Assembly: GCA_022843885.1 (NCBI GenBank)
Contig: JALHMU010000051.1
Span: 1-6,150, forward strand
Reading direction: 5' to 3'
Source: Candidatus Peribacteraceae bacterium
GTDB lineage: Bacteria > Patescibacteriota > Gracilibacteria > Peribacterales > Peribacteraceae
Length of the DNA stretch: 6,150 nucleotides
Made by a program: the position numbers and the translations under genes. This document shows, piece after piece, positions 1-6,102 of this stretch (the stretch's first letter is position 1; every line of letters starts with the position of its first letter). Under the pieces are notes generated by a model that worked only from the letters and a program-made list of their open reading frames with translations, was not told the origin of the DNA and did not search any database.

Positions 1-268
1 TGACCGTACATTCTCCATTTCCGAATGGAAAGTATGCCGCACCACTGGATCCATAGTCTTGGTCGCGAGAGAGCCGCAGTAAAGCTTCGTCCGCACAACC
101 TGCGAGCAGTGCATCTGCCTGAGCGCCGTTGAGCGTTGTGAGCGACAGATCAGTTTCACCTGCGCCACGTAATGCGATGACGATTGCAGTGAAAAGAGCA
201 ACCCCGCCGAGCACCATCACGGTAACGAGCGCGGTAATGCCGGGACGTCGGGAGGAGAAGCGAAACAT
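1..268 (-). CDS. PilX/GspK-like minor pilin, 5' part only
   Basis: Translating from the ATG at 266-268 gives 89 residues without a stop before the window edge, so the gene continues outside. A short basic leader (RFSSRRPG) is followed by a hydrophobic helix at about 10-34 and then a polar helix. There is no Glu at +5 after Gly10, which agrees with GspK, the pseudopilin known to lack it. The stretch ALLAGCADEALLRL (53-66) resembles the helix seen after the membrane segment in PilX-like proteins of Patescibacteria. The downstream GECTV with Cys87 gives a likely disulfide partner for Cys58. The gene lies 48 bp after the PilW-like stop and in the same phase. No Shine-Dalgarno precedes the ATG, and no ATG, GTG or TTG lies upstream before the in-frame TAA at 317-319. 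Position after H-, I- and J-like genes supports the K/PilX assignment. Family call is moderately sure from a partial sequence. Confidence 0.75.
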   Translation of the reverse strand, partial: MFRFSSRRPGITALVTVMVLGGVALFTAIVIALRGAGETDLSLTTLNGAQADALLAGCADEALLRLSRDQDYGSSGAAYFPFGNGECTV

Positions 269-280
269 ATGTATGAGCGG

Positions 281-289
281 ACTATAACA
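281..289 (-). promoter_or_regulatory. Possible extended -10 element before the PilX-like gene
   Basis: The minus strand reads TGTTATAGT, a TGn motif joined to a five-of-six -10 box. No good -35 is visible at the usual distance. A start near 274 would lie only about six nt from the ATG at 268, giving a nearly leaderless transcript. The gene could equally be read through from the PilW-like gene. Confidence 0.22.
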
Positions 290-316
290 AACGGCTTCAT
301 CAATGACTATGTTTCT

Positions 317-3300
317 TTATTCTACGTCGACCGGAGTAATAATGCGGTTGTAGATTTTGACGTCATCCATCAGCCCCGGATATCGACCCATTTGTAGCGG
401 TGGAAAAGGCGCGGTGATCGTGTAGTTCAAGCTGGGGAGCGTACATGGCGCTGTTCCGCCTCCTCCACATTCATTCACGACTTCCACCTGCTGCTGGATA
501 CCATCGACATAGATGCGTAACCGATTCAAAACATTCGTATCGGTTCCATCATACGACATCACGATGTGGCGGAAGGTGGGGCCAACCGGGAAAGCATTGA
601 CGGTTTGTACGCTGAAACGAGGATTTTGTGCGCCGGCATACACGTTGGCGCGATATTTCCCAGTTTGTGATCCTCCCGCGCCCGTACTTGCAACTTCCAA
701 TGACCAGCCTCTCCATGTCGTGATCAACGGATCGGAACCCACAACATCTTTTCTCTCTATTTTCTCCATGAGCGTTGCACGAGCAGGCATATCTGCGAAC
801 GGTCGTGCTTCATACAAAGAAATCGAGAATTTTGCGGTCGTGTCGAGCGCTTGCAGAGCAGGTGCATTTGGAACAGTGACAAAGTAATACGGAGTCGCTT
901 CTTCCGCCGTAAGCTTCAGCGAATGCGTACTCGTGATCGGGAAAGACGCTGAGGCATTGGATGTTGACCAAATAGCAGGAGCCGTTGTGTCGCTGAAAGA
1001 ATTTCCTGCGCCGAAGATGCGTCGCTTGAACGTGCCATGATAACTTCCTTTCATTTCATCAATACGCTCAGGAATTGATGCATTCGGCGTCATCGGCCAA
1101 TGCGCAATGATGGACGGATCCGGTGGGCCGACACCTTTCCATGCAGTGGTCGGTGTCGATTCACCTCCTGCGTCTCCATTAATGCCGAGCGTGATGGTTT
1201 CTGTTGCTTCGCTGCCTTGCAGTTTGTATTCGACATCGACTTCGATCGCAGAAATGCGCACGAATGACGACGACGTCATGCTCTGAACACGCAAGCGTGC
1301 GGCATTCCATGTTTCACGATTGTTTGTTCCAAGGACACTGCTCTCTAAAACAGGCACTTCTTCTTGTGCCCAGTCTTGCGGACCGATGTACGCAAAGCTC
1401 GGGCCGTTCGCAAGCAGTGTGGTTTTATCATTCTGCATCACTGCCAAGGAAAAATTACTGAACCGACCTGCTTGCCCCATGTTGAGAGCGCGCACCACTC
1501 GGTACGTCACAGAGACTGCTCGATCGAAATTTGCTGGTACATTTTCCAAATCAAAGAAGATGGAATCATTCACGCCACACGCTTCAATATAATCCGCAAC
1601 GTTACTTGGAGAGGTTGGGGGATTTGCCGTGATGTTGTCATTCACTCGGCCAGCCAGTGAGCCGGATACAGGCGTGCTACATGCAAGCGCCGGTGCAGAA
1701 CTGGAAGAAGAGCTGATGGACGAAGAAGAAGGCGGGAACGGTCCGCGTGACGAAAGGTTAACTCCGCCACATCTCGGATCTGTTCCACCTTGATACATCA
1801 TGATTCGATTCGCGGTCACAGTGATCGAATCTCCGACAAAAACCCGTTGCTGACTCCGGTCGATCACCACATCGTTCACGGCATTCAAATCTGCGAGGCC
1901 TGTGCCACCCGTCGTGTCCGTGAAGTTTGGCTGACCCAAGACATTCGTGGCGGCGAGCGGCACCCCCGGCGTCGGTCCGCTGAGATTTTCTGTTGGGAAC
2001 AAGAGGACACGGTTGCGAGCCCAATCGGTCACAAACAATCGATTGCCTTGAGAGTCAAATGCAATACCGACGGGCTGAAAACTTGTTGCATTGGCGGAAC
2101 TCGGGAAGCCAGATGCAGTAAAGCTATCCTGTCCGATGACCGCTTCAGCGGATGTGTCTCCACTCTGAATGTCGTACATAGTGACTCGGTAATTACCTGA
2201 ATCGCCGACAAACAAACGTTGCCGTGCGCTGTCGACGGCAACGGAAATAGGGGTGCGCATTGTCGATGCATTGACCGGTGTGCCATTGGAAGGTGTATCC
2301 AACGTGGGAGCACCAAAAACAGCGGTCGCAGCTTGACCGGTTTCGACTGTGCTTACGTTAAATCCAACAACGCGGAAGTTCCCTGTATCTGCCACGTACA
2401 AACGTCGCAATACTTGGTCATATGCAAGACCGCGCGGACCGCGCAGGCCCTGTGCTCCGGAAAGCGGCGTGACGGTCGTTAAAGACGGTTGCCCGAGAAC
2501 CCACTTTGCATCCTCATTATTTTCGAGAATACGTGCGTCATACACGAGGACACGATTTTTCGCAGCGTCCGACACGAACAAACGATCGGACAAACTGTCG
2601 TACGCCAAACCACGTATCTCACCAAATTGCTGATACCCATCGTTGCCACCACCTAAAACAATTGGAGGTACATCGGTACGTGGGACATTGTGTTCATTTA
2701 GCTCATAGACCAACACGCGTTTTGTACTGTCTGCGACGAACAGTCGACTATGCGCAATGTCGAGTGCGAGTGCGTGTGAAACCCCCAGATTTTCCGACAA
2801 GCCGACAATGCCCGATTGACCGTCCTGAAAACATCCGTCTTTACAGATCGGAACACTCAACGGACAGAAACCTTGAAGATGCGCGGGGCAGCAAATTTCT
2901 GAAAGAGGCACTCCTTCCGCGCGCAACGAAATAGCAGTGGAAATAGAGAACGAATCACGCGAAGAAGATGGTGTCGCCGTCCGATCGGTGACAGTCACGG
3001 TGATACCGACCGATGGTGTCGCAGATGCTTCGGCAGATTTTGAGATGACGAAATCACTAACGCGCACGCTGGCCGGCGTGAGGCGAATGTACGGTGTCGA
3101 TGGTGCACCATCGTTAAAACTTTGCGCAAGCAGTGAACCCTCGACCGGGTCTACCCAGACGCGTAAATAGGTTCGTACCTCTGGCGCATTTTCTTCATTT
3201 TCTGATTCATTCCACAATCGAAACTCCGTGGGAGCGACGCAGTCCTCATTGGGAATGCAGCTCACGCGTCCATACTTTCCGCCCAAAGCGGTCAGTTGCT

Positions 3301-3475
3301 GCATAGATGCACGAACAGTCTGCTGTACTTCCGTACGCACGTCCGTCGTAAATTGCGCGGTGCGGATACGCGTGATCACATTGGCAAGACCTACCGTGAT
3401 GACGATAGTCAGGCCGATGTAAATGATGAGCTCGATCAGCGTATTGCCTCGTCTTCCTCGCGGGGAATTATTCAT
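317..3475 (-). CDS. PilW/GspJ-like minor prepilin fused to NHL propeller, beta-sandwich and LamG-like domains
   Basis: A 1052-residue protein. The prepilin signal is RGRRGNTLIELIIYIGL: cut after Gly10, Asn at +1, Glu15 at +5, hydrophobic helix to about 35. Residues 40-188 look like a PilW/GspJ/ComGF head, ending with ISTAISLRAE. A Cys-rich hinge follows (195-215). Residues about 223-562 form six NHL blades. A Ser-rich linker spans 583-593, a beta-sandwich about 605-751 and a LamG/concanavalin-like domain about 785-1052. The last has HWPM near its start, IVMSYDGT and LRIYVDGIQQ, and ends LMDDVKIYNRIITP, a typical LamG tail. Known PilW and GspJ sit in the pilus-tip complex, and NHL and LamG modules usually bind proteins or glycans, so an extracellular adhesive tip is inferred. 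It starts inside the end of the upstream PilV-like gene (8-bp overlap). No Shine-Dalgarno is seen, so translational coupling is likely. Stop TAA. The reading frame is intact throughout. Confidence 0.9.
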   Translation of the reverse strand: MNNSPRGRRGNTLIELIIYIGLTIVITVGLANVITRIRTAQFTTDVRTEVQQTVRASMQQLTALGGKYGRVSCIPNEDCVAPTEFRLWNESENEENAPEVRTYLRVWVDPVEGSLLAQSFNDGAPSTPYIRLTPASVRVSDFVISKSAEASATPSVGITVTVTDRTATPSSSRDSFSISTAISLRAEGVPLSEICCPAHLQGFCPLSVPICKDGCFQDGQSGIVGLSENLGVSHALALDIAHSRLFVADSTKRVLVYELNEHNVPRTDVPPIVLGGGNDGYQQFGEIRGLAYDSLSDRLFVSDAAKNRVLVYDARILENNEDAKWVLGQPSLTTVTPLSGAQGLRGPRGLAYDQVLRRLYVADTGNFRVVGFNVSTVETGQAATAVFGAPTLDTPSNGTPVNASTMRTPISVAVDSARQRLFVGDSGNYRVTMYDIQSGDTSAEAVIGQDSFTASGFPSSANATSFQPVGIAFDSQGNRLFVTDWARNRVLLFPTENLSGPTPGVPLAATNVLGQPNFTDTTGGTGLADLNAVNDVVIDRSQQRVFVGDSITVTANRIMMYQGGTDPRCGGVNLSSRGPFPPSSSSISSSSSSAPALACSTPVSGSLAGRVNDNITANPPTSPSNVADYIEACGVNDSIFFDLENVPANFDRAVSVTYRVVRALNMGQAGRFSNFSLAVMQNDKTTLLANGPSFAYIGPQDWAQEEVPVLESSVLGTNNRETWNAARLRVQSMTSSSFVRISAIEVDVEYKLQGSEATETITLGINGDAGGESTPTTAWKGVGPPDPSIIAHWPMTPNASIPERIDEMKGSYHGTFKRRIFGAGNSFSDTTAPAIWSTSNASASFPITSTHSLKLTAEEATPYYFVTVPNAPALQALDTTAKFSISLYEARPFADMPARATLMEKIERKDVVGSDPLITTWRGWSLEVASTGAGGSQTGKYRANVYAGAQNPRFSVQTVNAFPVGPTFRHIVMSYDGTDTNVLNRLRIYVDGIQQQVEVVNECGGGGTAPCTLPSLNYTITAPFPPLQMGRYPGLMDDVKIYNRIITPVDVE
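320..1123 (-). other. Region coding the C-terminal LamG/concanavalin-like domain
   Basis: Residues about 785-1052. Features in order: IIAHWPM opening strand, G-S-Y-H-G-T-F turn, SLKL and YYFVTVPN strands, TTAKFSISLY, WRGWSLEV, FRHIVMSYDGT, RLRIYVDGIQQ, LQMGRYPG and the closing DDVKIYNRIIT. This order is characteristic of the LamG-like jellyroll superfamily, whose members often bind glycans, frequently with calcium. C1003 and C1011 flank a GGGG loop and may form a disulfide. The domain runs to the natural C terminus. Confidence 0.8.
1223..1663 (-). other. Region coding a beta-sandwich module between the propeller and the LamG domain
   Basis: Residues about 605-751. Alternating strands are broken by polar turns. 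Near the end a W-N-A-A-R-L-R-V element is followed by SSFVRISAIEVDVEY. That ending resembles jelly-roll domains of extracellular and phage structural proteins, where a W-x-x-x-x-V strand precedes a last R-V-x-x-V-x-V-x-Y strand. I do not recognise a named family. C599 or C633 could pair with C569. Confidence 0.4.
1697..1729 (-). repeat. Ser-rich low-complexity linker
   Basis: Residues 583-593 read SSSSISSSSSS, flanked by PFPP and APA. It sits exactly between the end of the NHL propeller and the next folded domain, so it is best read as a flexible interdomain linker. The codons used for serine are mixed (TCT, TCC, TCA, AGC), so it is not a simple DNA microsatellite. Confidence 0.8.
1790..2770 (-). 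repeat. Six NHL blade repeats in the PilW-like protein
   Basis: Blade cores lie at 2705-2770, 2537-2608, 2354-2428, 2171-2242, 1994-2065 and 1790-1870, starting at residues 236, 290, 350, 412, 471 and 536. Each reads roughly (L/V/I)A-x-D-x-x-x-x-R-(L/V)-(F/Y)-V-x-D, then an (N)RV strand, for example RLFVADS, RLFVSDA, RLYVADT, RLFVGDS, RLFVTDW and RVFVGDS. Five inter-blade segments carry V(L/F/I)G, three of them as VLGQP or VIGQD, a motif I know from bacterial NHL proteins. Six blades would close a complete NHL propeller. NHL propellers typically bind proteins, nucleic acids or glycans. Confidence 0.88.
3098..3113. repeat. 16-bp perfect palindrome inside the PilW-like gene
   Basis: CGATGGTGCACCATCG is its own reverse complement. 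It lies in the pilin-head coding region, over residues about 121-126 (N-D-G-A-P-S). It could be chance, a protein-binding site or an mRNA cruciform. The palindrome is seen directly; no function is claimed. Confidence 0.4.
3468..3475 (-). promoter_or_regulatory. Stop/start overlap coupling the PilV-like and PilW-like genes
   Basis: The PilV-like gene ends TAT GAA TAA and the PilW-like gene starts at the ATG inside it (ATGAATAA), an 8-bp overlap in a different frame. No Shine-Dalgarno precedes this ATG. Terminating ribosomes could re-initiate directly, keeping the two products at a fixed ratio, as expected for subunits of one tip complex. The overlap is seen directly; coupling is inferred. Confidence 0.6.
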
Positions 3476-5426
3476 ACGTGAAGATCAGTGTTTCTAGGTA
3501 GAGCGGACAGAAAGCGGTGGCATGCAAACGAACGCGAGCTTGAATACATGGTTTCGCGGCCAAGCTGCCGATGTCATGCCAGATCGTATCATCCGTGAAA
3601 GCCGAATGAGGCGTGAGAGACGTTCCTGGGCCGTCGCCGAGCCATGGCAATGTGACGATTTCTTGCGCAGTATCTGCGGAGCGTACTTGAATATCGCTAT
3701 ATCCCAATCCTGATTCATCAAAAGAAAGGAGATCCCACTTTGTGAATGTTCCGGAGACACACGTGATCGGAGTGGTATAGCTGGAATACGGTGCGTACAT
3801 ACTGCGACCGGCAGAATCTTCGGCAACGGTCAGAACGGTACGACCTGCAATATCGCAGCTCATGAACAGACGACCAGCCTCATATCCAAGATCAATGCAG
3901 TTCGTTCCTCCGCCGGCATTCGCTTTGATGCCCGAAATTTTCTGTAAGGAAGGCGAGAAAACAACGGCATCATCTTGCGCAGCTGTTCCACGTTCCGTTG
4001 TTGCGATGACACGATTCAATTCCTGATCTGCCATTACGGCAGTGACTGATGCCCCCAATTCAAAAGTACCGCGAGGCTCGAGTGATACTGTCGTTTGTGG
4101 AACATTCCATTTGATTTGGAAGGACATCATTTCCGGTTCGGAGGCGTTCACATCTCGGCCGACATACAATGTGTCGCGGAGAATATCGAGGGCACGTACT
4201 GGTGAGTTGGATGGACTGAATGCAATGATTGATTGCGGTGTGTGACCGCAGTTATTCCAAAGACAGACCGTAAAAATACGATTCGTATTTGTGCCGACAT
4301 ACGCATACTTTCCGTCGGATGTGAGCGCGGTCAGTGATTCATTGCCGATGCTGACCGCCGTGACGGCCGGCAGCGACGAGCTGATATTTCCGGAAAGATC
4401 AACAATCATGAAATTTGGTTCATTCGCCGCGGCAACACGCGAGACAAGCAACATCTTTGTTTGTTTGTCGTACGTCATATCAATGATGTTTCCATTTCCC
4501 GGAAGATCCCATGCCACTTCAGAGAATGTTGCGCGATCATAGATTTGAATTTCACTGCTGTTATTCCCTGTGCCGACAAAGATGTGTGTATCGGAAAGCG
4601 CGATCGCGCGGCCTTCCACGATATTTTTTGTCGTCAGAAGTGTTGCAGTTCGTTCGGCAATGACAGGCGCAGAGATATTGCCGACACTGAAGACTTTCAA
4701 GTCATTTTCATTCACGACATATATTTCATCATTGGACAGTATCATCGCGTAATTTTGTCCGGAACTTTCCAGTATGACTTCCGGTGTCAGGGCGCGGAGG
4801 ATCGGAGTTTCAAGACCGCCGACTTGTGACGCACGAACTTCACCATTAAAGATTTCGTTCAATGCCTGCGTCGTGTGGTATTGCGATCCAGGAGCACTAA
4901 AATCTGCTTCCGTATCGAAGACGATCGATCCGCCTTTGCTCCAGCTGGAAATGATCGTAAACATTTGAATTGTTCCGCTCTTATATTGGTTCTCCCATTC
5001 CACCATCACCCGGACGAAGCGGCTGGACGGATCCGGACTACCCGCTTGGTTATTCGGTGTTGGCGTTCCATTGGTGTCACGATTCAAAATATCGATTTCA
5101 ATCGTGCGTGTGAACTCAGTCGCATTTTCAGAATCGCCCGTTTGCGTTGTATCACTTCCAGGAGTGAGTTCGCCCGTGTCGTGATTGAGTCCGAACGAAC
5201 CGGTGGTGATTGCGTCGAAGTTCGATCCTGCTCGTGCGCGAATCACATTAATTGCTTCCTGAGCAAGCAATGTGGCTTGCGATTGATCGCGTGATTGCTC
5301 TAGGCGACCGTAGTTCGTACTAACGAGTGTGACGAACGCGGCACCGAAGAACACCACCATTCCCATGGCGACGACGACTTCGATAAGTGACTGTCCGGTT
5401 CTTTGTTTGCGAAGAGAGGGTAGCAT
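3468..5426 (-). CDS. PilV/GspI-like minor prepilin fused to a beta-propeller and a C-terminal beta-sandwich
   Basis: A 652-residue protein. Its N terminus has a basic leader, then RTGQSLIEVVVAMGMVV: predicted cut after Gly11, Gln at +1, Glu16 at +5, hydrophobic helix to about 35. Residues 40-162 resemble the PilV/GspI head, with an ATLLAQEAINVIRAR helix at 51-65 and late strands RVMVEWEN and MFTIISSW. Residues about 205-536 contain seven divergent repeats 42-51 residues apart, each pairing a strand like IYVV, IFVG or LYVG with a second strand like LKVFSV or IQIYD. This suggests a seven-bladed YncE/LVIVD-like propeller. Residues 548-652 form another beta-rich domain. The ATG at 5426 is the only usable start: upstream the frame closes at 5466-5468 with no ATG, GTG or TTG between. 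There is no Shine-Dalgarno; six C residues lie just upstream. The protein is about three to four times the usual PilV length. Pilin assignment is firm, propeller likely, ligand unknown. Confidence 0.9.
   Translation of the reverse strand: MLPSLRKQRTGQSLIEVVVAMGMVVFFGAAFVTLVSTNYGRLEQSRDQSQATLLAQEAINVIRARAGSNFDAITTGSFGLNHDTGELTPGSDTTQTGDSENATEFTRTIEIDILNRDTNGTPTPNNQAGSPDPSSRFVRVMVEWENQYKSGTIQMFTIISSWSKGGSIVFDTEADFSAPGSQYHTTQALNEIFNGEVRASQVGGLETPILRALTPEVILESSGQNYAMILSNDEIYVVNENDLKVFSVGNISAPVIAERTATLLTTKNIVEGRAIALSDTHIFVGTGNNSSEIQIYDRATFSEVAWDLPGNGNIIDMTYDKQTKMLLVSRVAAANEPNFMIVDLSGNISSSLPAVTAVSIGNESLTALTSDGKYAYVGTNTNRIFTVCLWNNCGHTPQSIIAFSPSNSPVRALDILRDTLYVGRDVNASEPEMMSFQIKWNVPQTTVSLEPRGTFELGASVTAVMADQELNRVIATTERGTAAQDDAVVFSPSLQKISGIKANAGGGTNCIDLGYEAGRLFMSCDIAGRTVLTVAEDSAGRSMYAPYSSYTTPITCVSGTFTKWDLLSFDESGLGYSDIQVRSADTAQEIVTLPWLGDGPGTSLTPHSAFTDDTIWHDIGSLAAKPCIQARVRLHATAFCPLYLETLIFTYE
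3471..3785 (-). other. Region coding the C-terminal beta-sandwich domain of the PilV-like protein
   Basis: Residues about 548-652. The pattern is a W-x-x-L strand (WDLLSF), then a Q/V-R-S/T-A-D-T element (IQVRSADTAQ), a W-x-G-D/P-G loop, and a final pair of strands (ARVRLHATAF, then PLYLETLIFTY). From memory, similar domains of about 100 residues occur at the ends of many large extracellular bacterial proteins. A carbohydrate- or surface-binding role is possible. No catalytic motif is evident. C627 and C640 may form a disulfide. Confidence 0.4.
3822..4814 (-). other. Region coding the seven-repeat beta-propeller of the PilV-like protein
   Basis: Covers residues about 205-535. Repeat cores start near residues 226, 275, 317, 365, 410, 461 and 510. 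Each has a hydrophobic strand, a turn, a strand such as EIYVV, HIFVG, MLLVS, YAYVG, TLYVG, RVIAT or RLFMS, then a final strand such as FSV, IYD, VDL or LTV. The regular spacing of 42-51 residues fits one blade per repeat. The blades are divergent and lack NHL hallmarks, so a YncE/LVIVD or PilY1-like fold is more likely. Blade count is by eye. Confidence 0.6.
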
Positions 5427-5450
5427 TCGTGGGGGGAACGAATTAACCCT

Positions 5451-5480
5451 AGCATAGGAAAGAATTTAGCTTCCTGTAAA
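5451..5480 (-). promoter_or_regulatory. Candidate sigma70-like promoter for the PilV-PilW-PilX-like genes
   Basis: On the minus strand, TTTACA (5475-5480, five of six -35 consensus bases) and TATGCT (5451-5456, four of six) are separated by 18 bp. A start near 5444 would leave about 18 nt before the ATG at 5426. It falls in the only sizeable gap of the cluster, which suggests that the three downstream genes can be transcribed separately from the GspH-like gene. A small hyphenated palindrome, TGCGC-A-GCGCA (5481-5491), abuts the -35. Confidence 0.45.
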
Positions 5481-5530
5481 TGCGCAGCGCAAAAATGGGG
5501 TTGCCTGAACTCCTTTCCTGCTGCAAACCG

Positions 5531-6082
5531 CTAGAATGTCGGATTACACGTTTCGTTGTACGTTTTCGATTGTTCGATGGTTCCGGCAGTGTTGATGAGA
5601 ATGTATGTCTTCTCAAATTCATCATCCATAGAATAGATTTCGATGAAGTAGTTTTCATTGTTTTCGATGCGAATGTCCGACGGGAAAACGATCTGTCCGT
5701 CGGCTTTGTCCGTGCAAATACGAAACGGCCGTTTTGCTTCGTGTGTTTCCTGATACTTCTCAAATGTTGGCGAAAGATCGCCTGCGAACATCACGAACGA
5801 ATCCGCTGTCGCACCTTCCGTATCATCCCGAATGATTGCGACTCCCCACGGCAGTCCGTTTGTACCCGAGAGCGCACGACCTTGCGCACGGCGCAGGGTC
5901 TGGATGAGTTCGGTCGTGAGTGTCGGGAGGTTTTGTTTCTGTTTATAGGCTGACAAGAGCGGCAACGTGCTTGCGACTGCCACCGCAAAAATCGTCATGA
6001 CGATGATCATCTCGATCATGGTGAAACCACGACGAGGTTTTAGGTGAGAGGTGATAGATTTTAGGGAGGACATCAATGTCAT
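5531..6082 (-). CDS. GspH/FimT-like minor prepilin (first gene of the cluster)
   Basis: A 183-residue protein with a class III (prepilin) signal: a basic leader ending RRG, then FTMIE. Prepilin peptidase would cut after Gly19, leaving Phe at +1 and Glu24 at +5, and then a hydrophobic helix to about residue 44. The segment at 58-71, with LRRAQGRAL, matches the signature helix of the GspH/FimT family. The end, around 160-169 (ILINTAGTIE), fits that family's final strands. Length is normal. Family role: a minor pseudopilin that assembles near the pilus tip, anchored in the membrane before assembly. Met1 at 6082 and Met4 at 6073 are both possible starts. Neither has a Shine-Dalgarno, and both keep the full signal. 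The stop is TAG. C123 and C179 could pair. It lies 104 bp upstream of the PilV-like gene. FimU-like and GspH-like roles cannot be told apart here. Confidence 0.88.
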   Translation of the reverse strand: MTLMSSLKSITSHLKPRRGFTMIEMIIVMTIFAVAVASTLPLLSAYKQKQNLPTLTTELIQTLRRAQGRALSGTNGLPWGVAIIRDDTEGATADSFVMFAGDLSPTFEKYQETHEAKRPFRICTDKADGQIVFPSDIRIENNENYFIEIYSMDDEFEKTYILINTAGTIEQSKTYNETCNPTF

Positions 6083-6102
6083 CGATGCGGAGGAATAAAA
6101 AT

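Noticed and set aside
513..887. Open frames on the plus strand across the window, such as 513-887, 1790-2200, 2506-2934, 4461-4829 and 5480-5953
   Set aside because: They lie opposite genes with clear domains on the minus strand. Their translations are Arg/Cys/His/Ser-rich without motifs, and none has a supporting context.
1758..2316. Two further minus-strand frames (1758-2024 and 2029-2316) inside the NHL region
   Set aside because: They are out-of-frame readings of the NHL propeller code. The in-frame translation has six intact blades, so no frameshift is needed to explain them.
2409..2460. Short direct repeat GGACCGCGC-like around the third NHL blade
   Set aside because: It encodes the G-L-R-G-P-R-G stretch and is explained by local codon choice, with no array or periodicity.
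4598..4609. GCGCGATCGCGC palindrome containing the cyanobacterial HIP1 core GCGATCGC
   Set aside because: I noticed it only once and it lies in coding sequence. HIP1 is meaningful only when it is highly repeated, and nothing else here suggests cyanobacteria.
5499..5529. Possible intrinsic terminator after the GspH-like gene: GGTTTGC and GCAACC arms followed by CCATTTTT on the minus strand
   Set aside because: The stem needs a bulge, the loop is about 18 nt and the T run does not start directly after the stem. Too weak to call.
6024..6050. Twin-arginine (Tat) signal because of the RRG motif in the GspH-like leader
   Set aside because: The Gly-Phe-Thr-Met-Ile-Glu continuation is a prepilin peptidase site. 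There is no Tat consensus with a following A-x-A site.
317..6082. Alternative genetic code with UGA read as Gly or Trp, as in some Patescibacteria
   Set aside because: The three complete genes read through with standard stops and TGG for Trp. Nothing requires UGA recoding.
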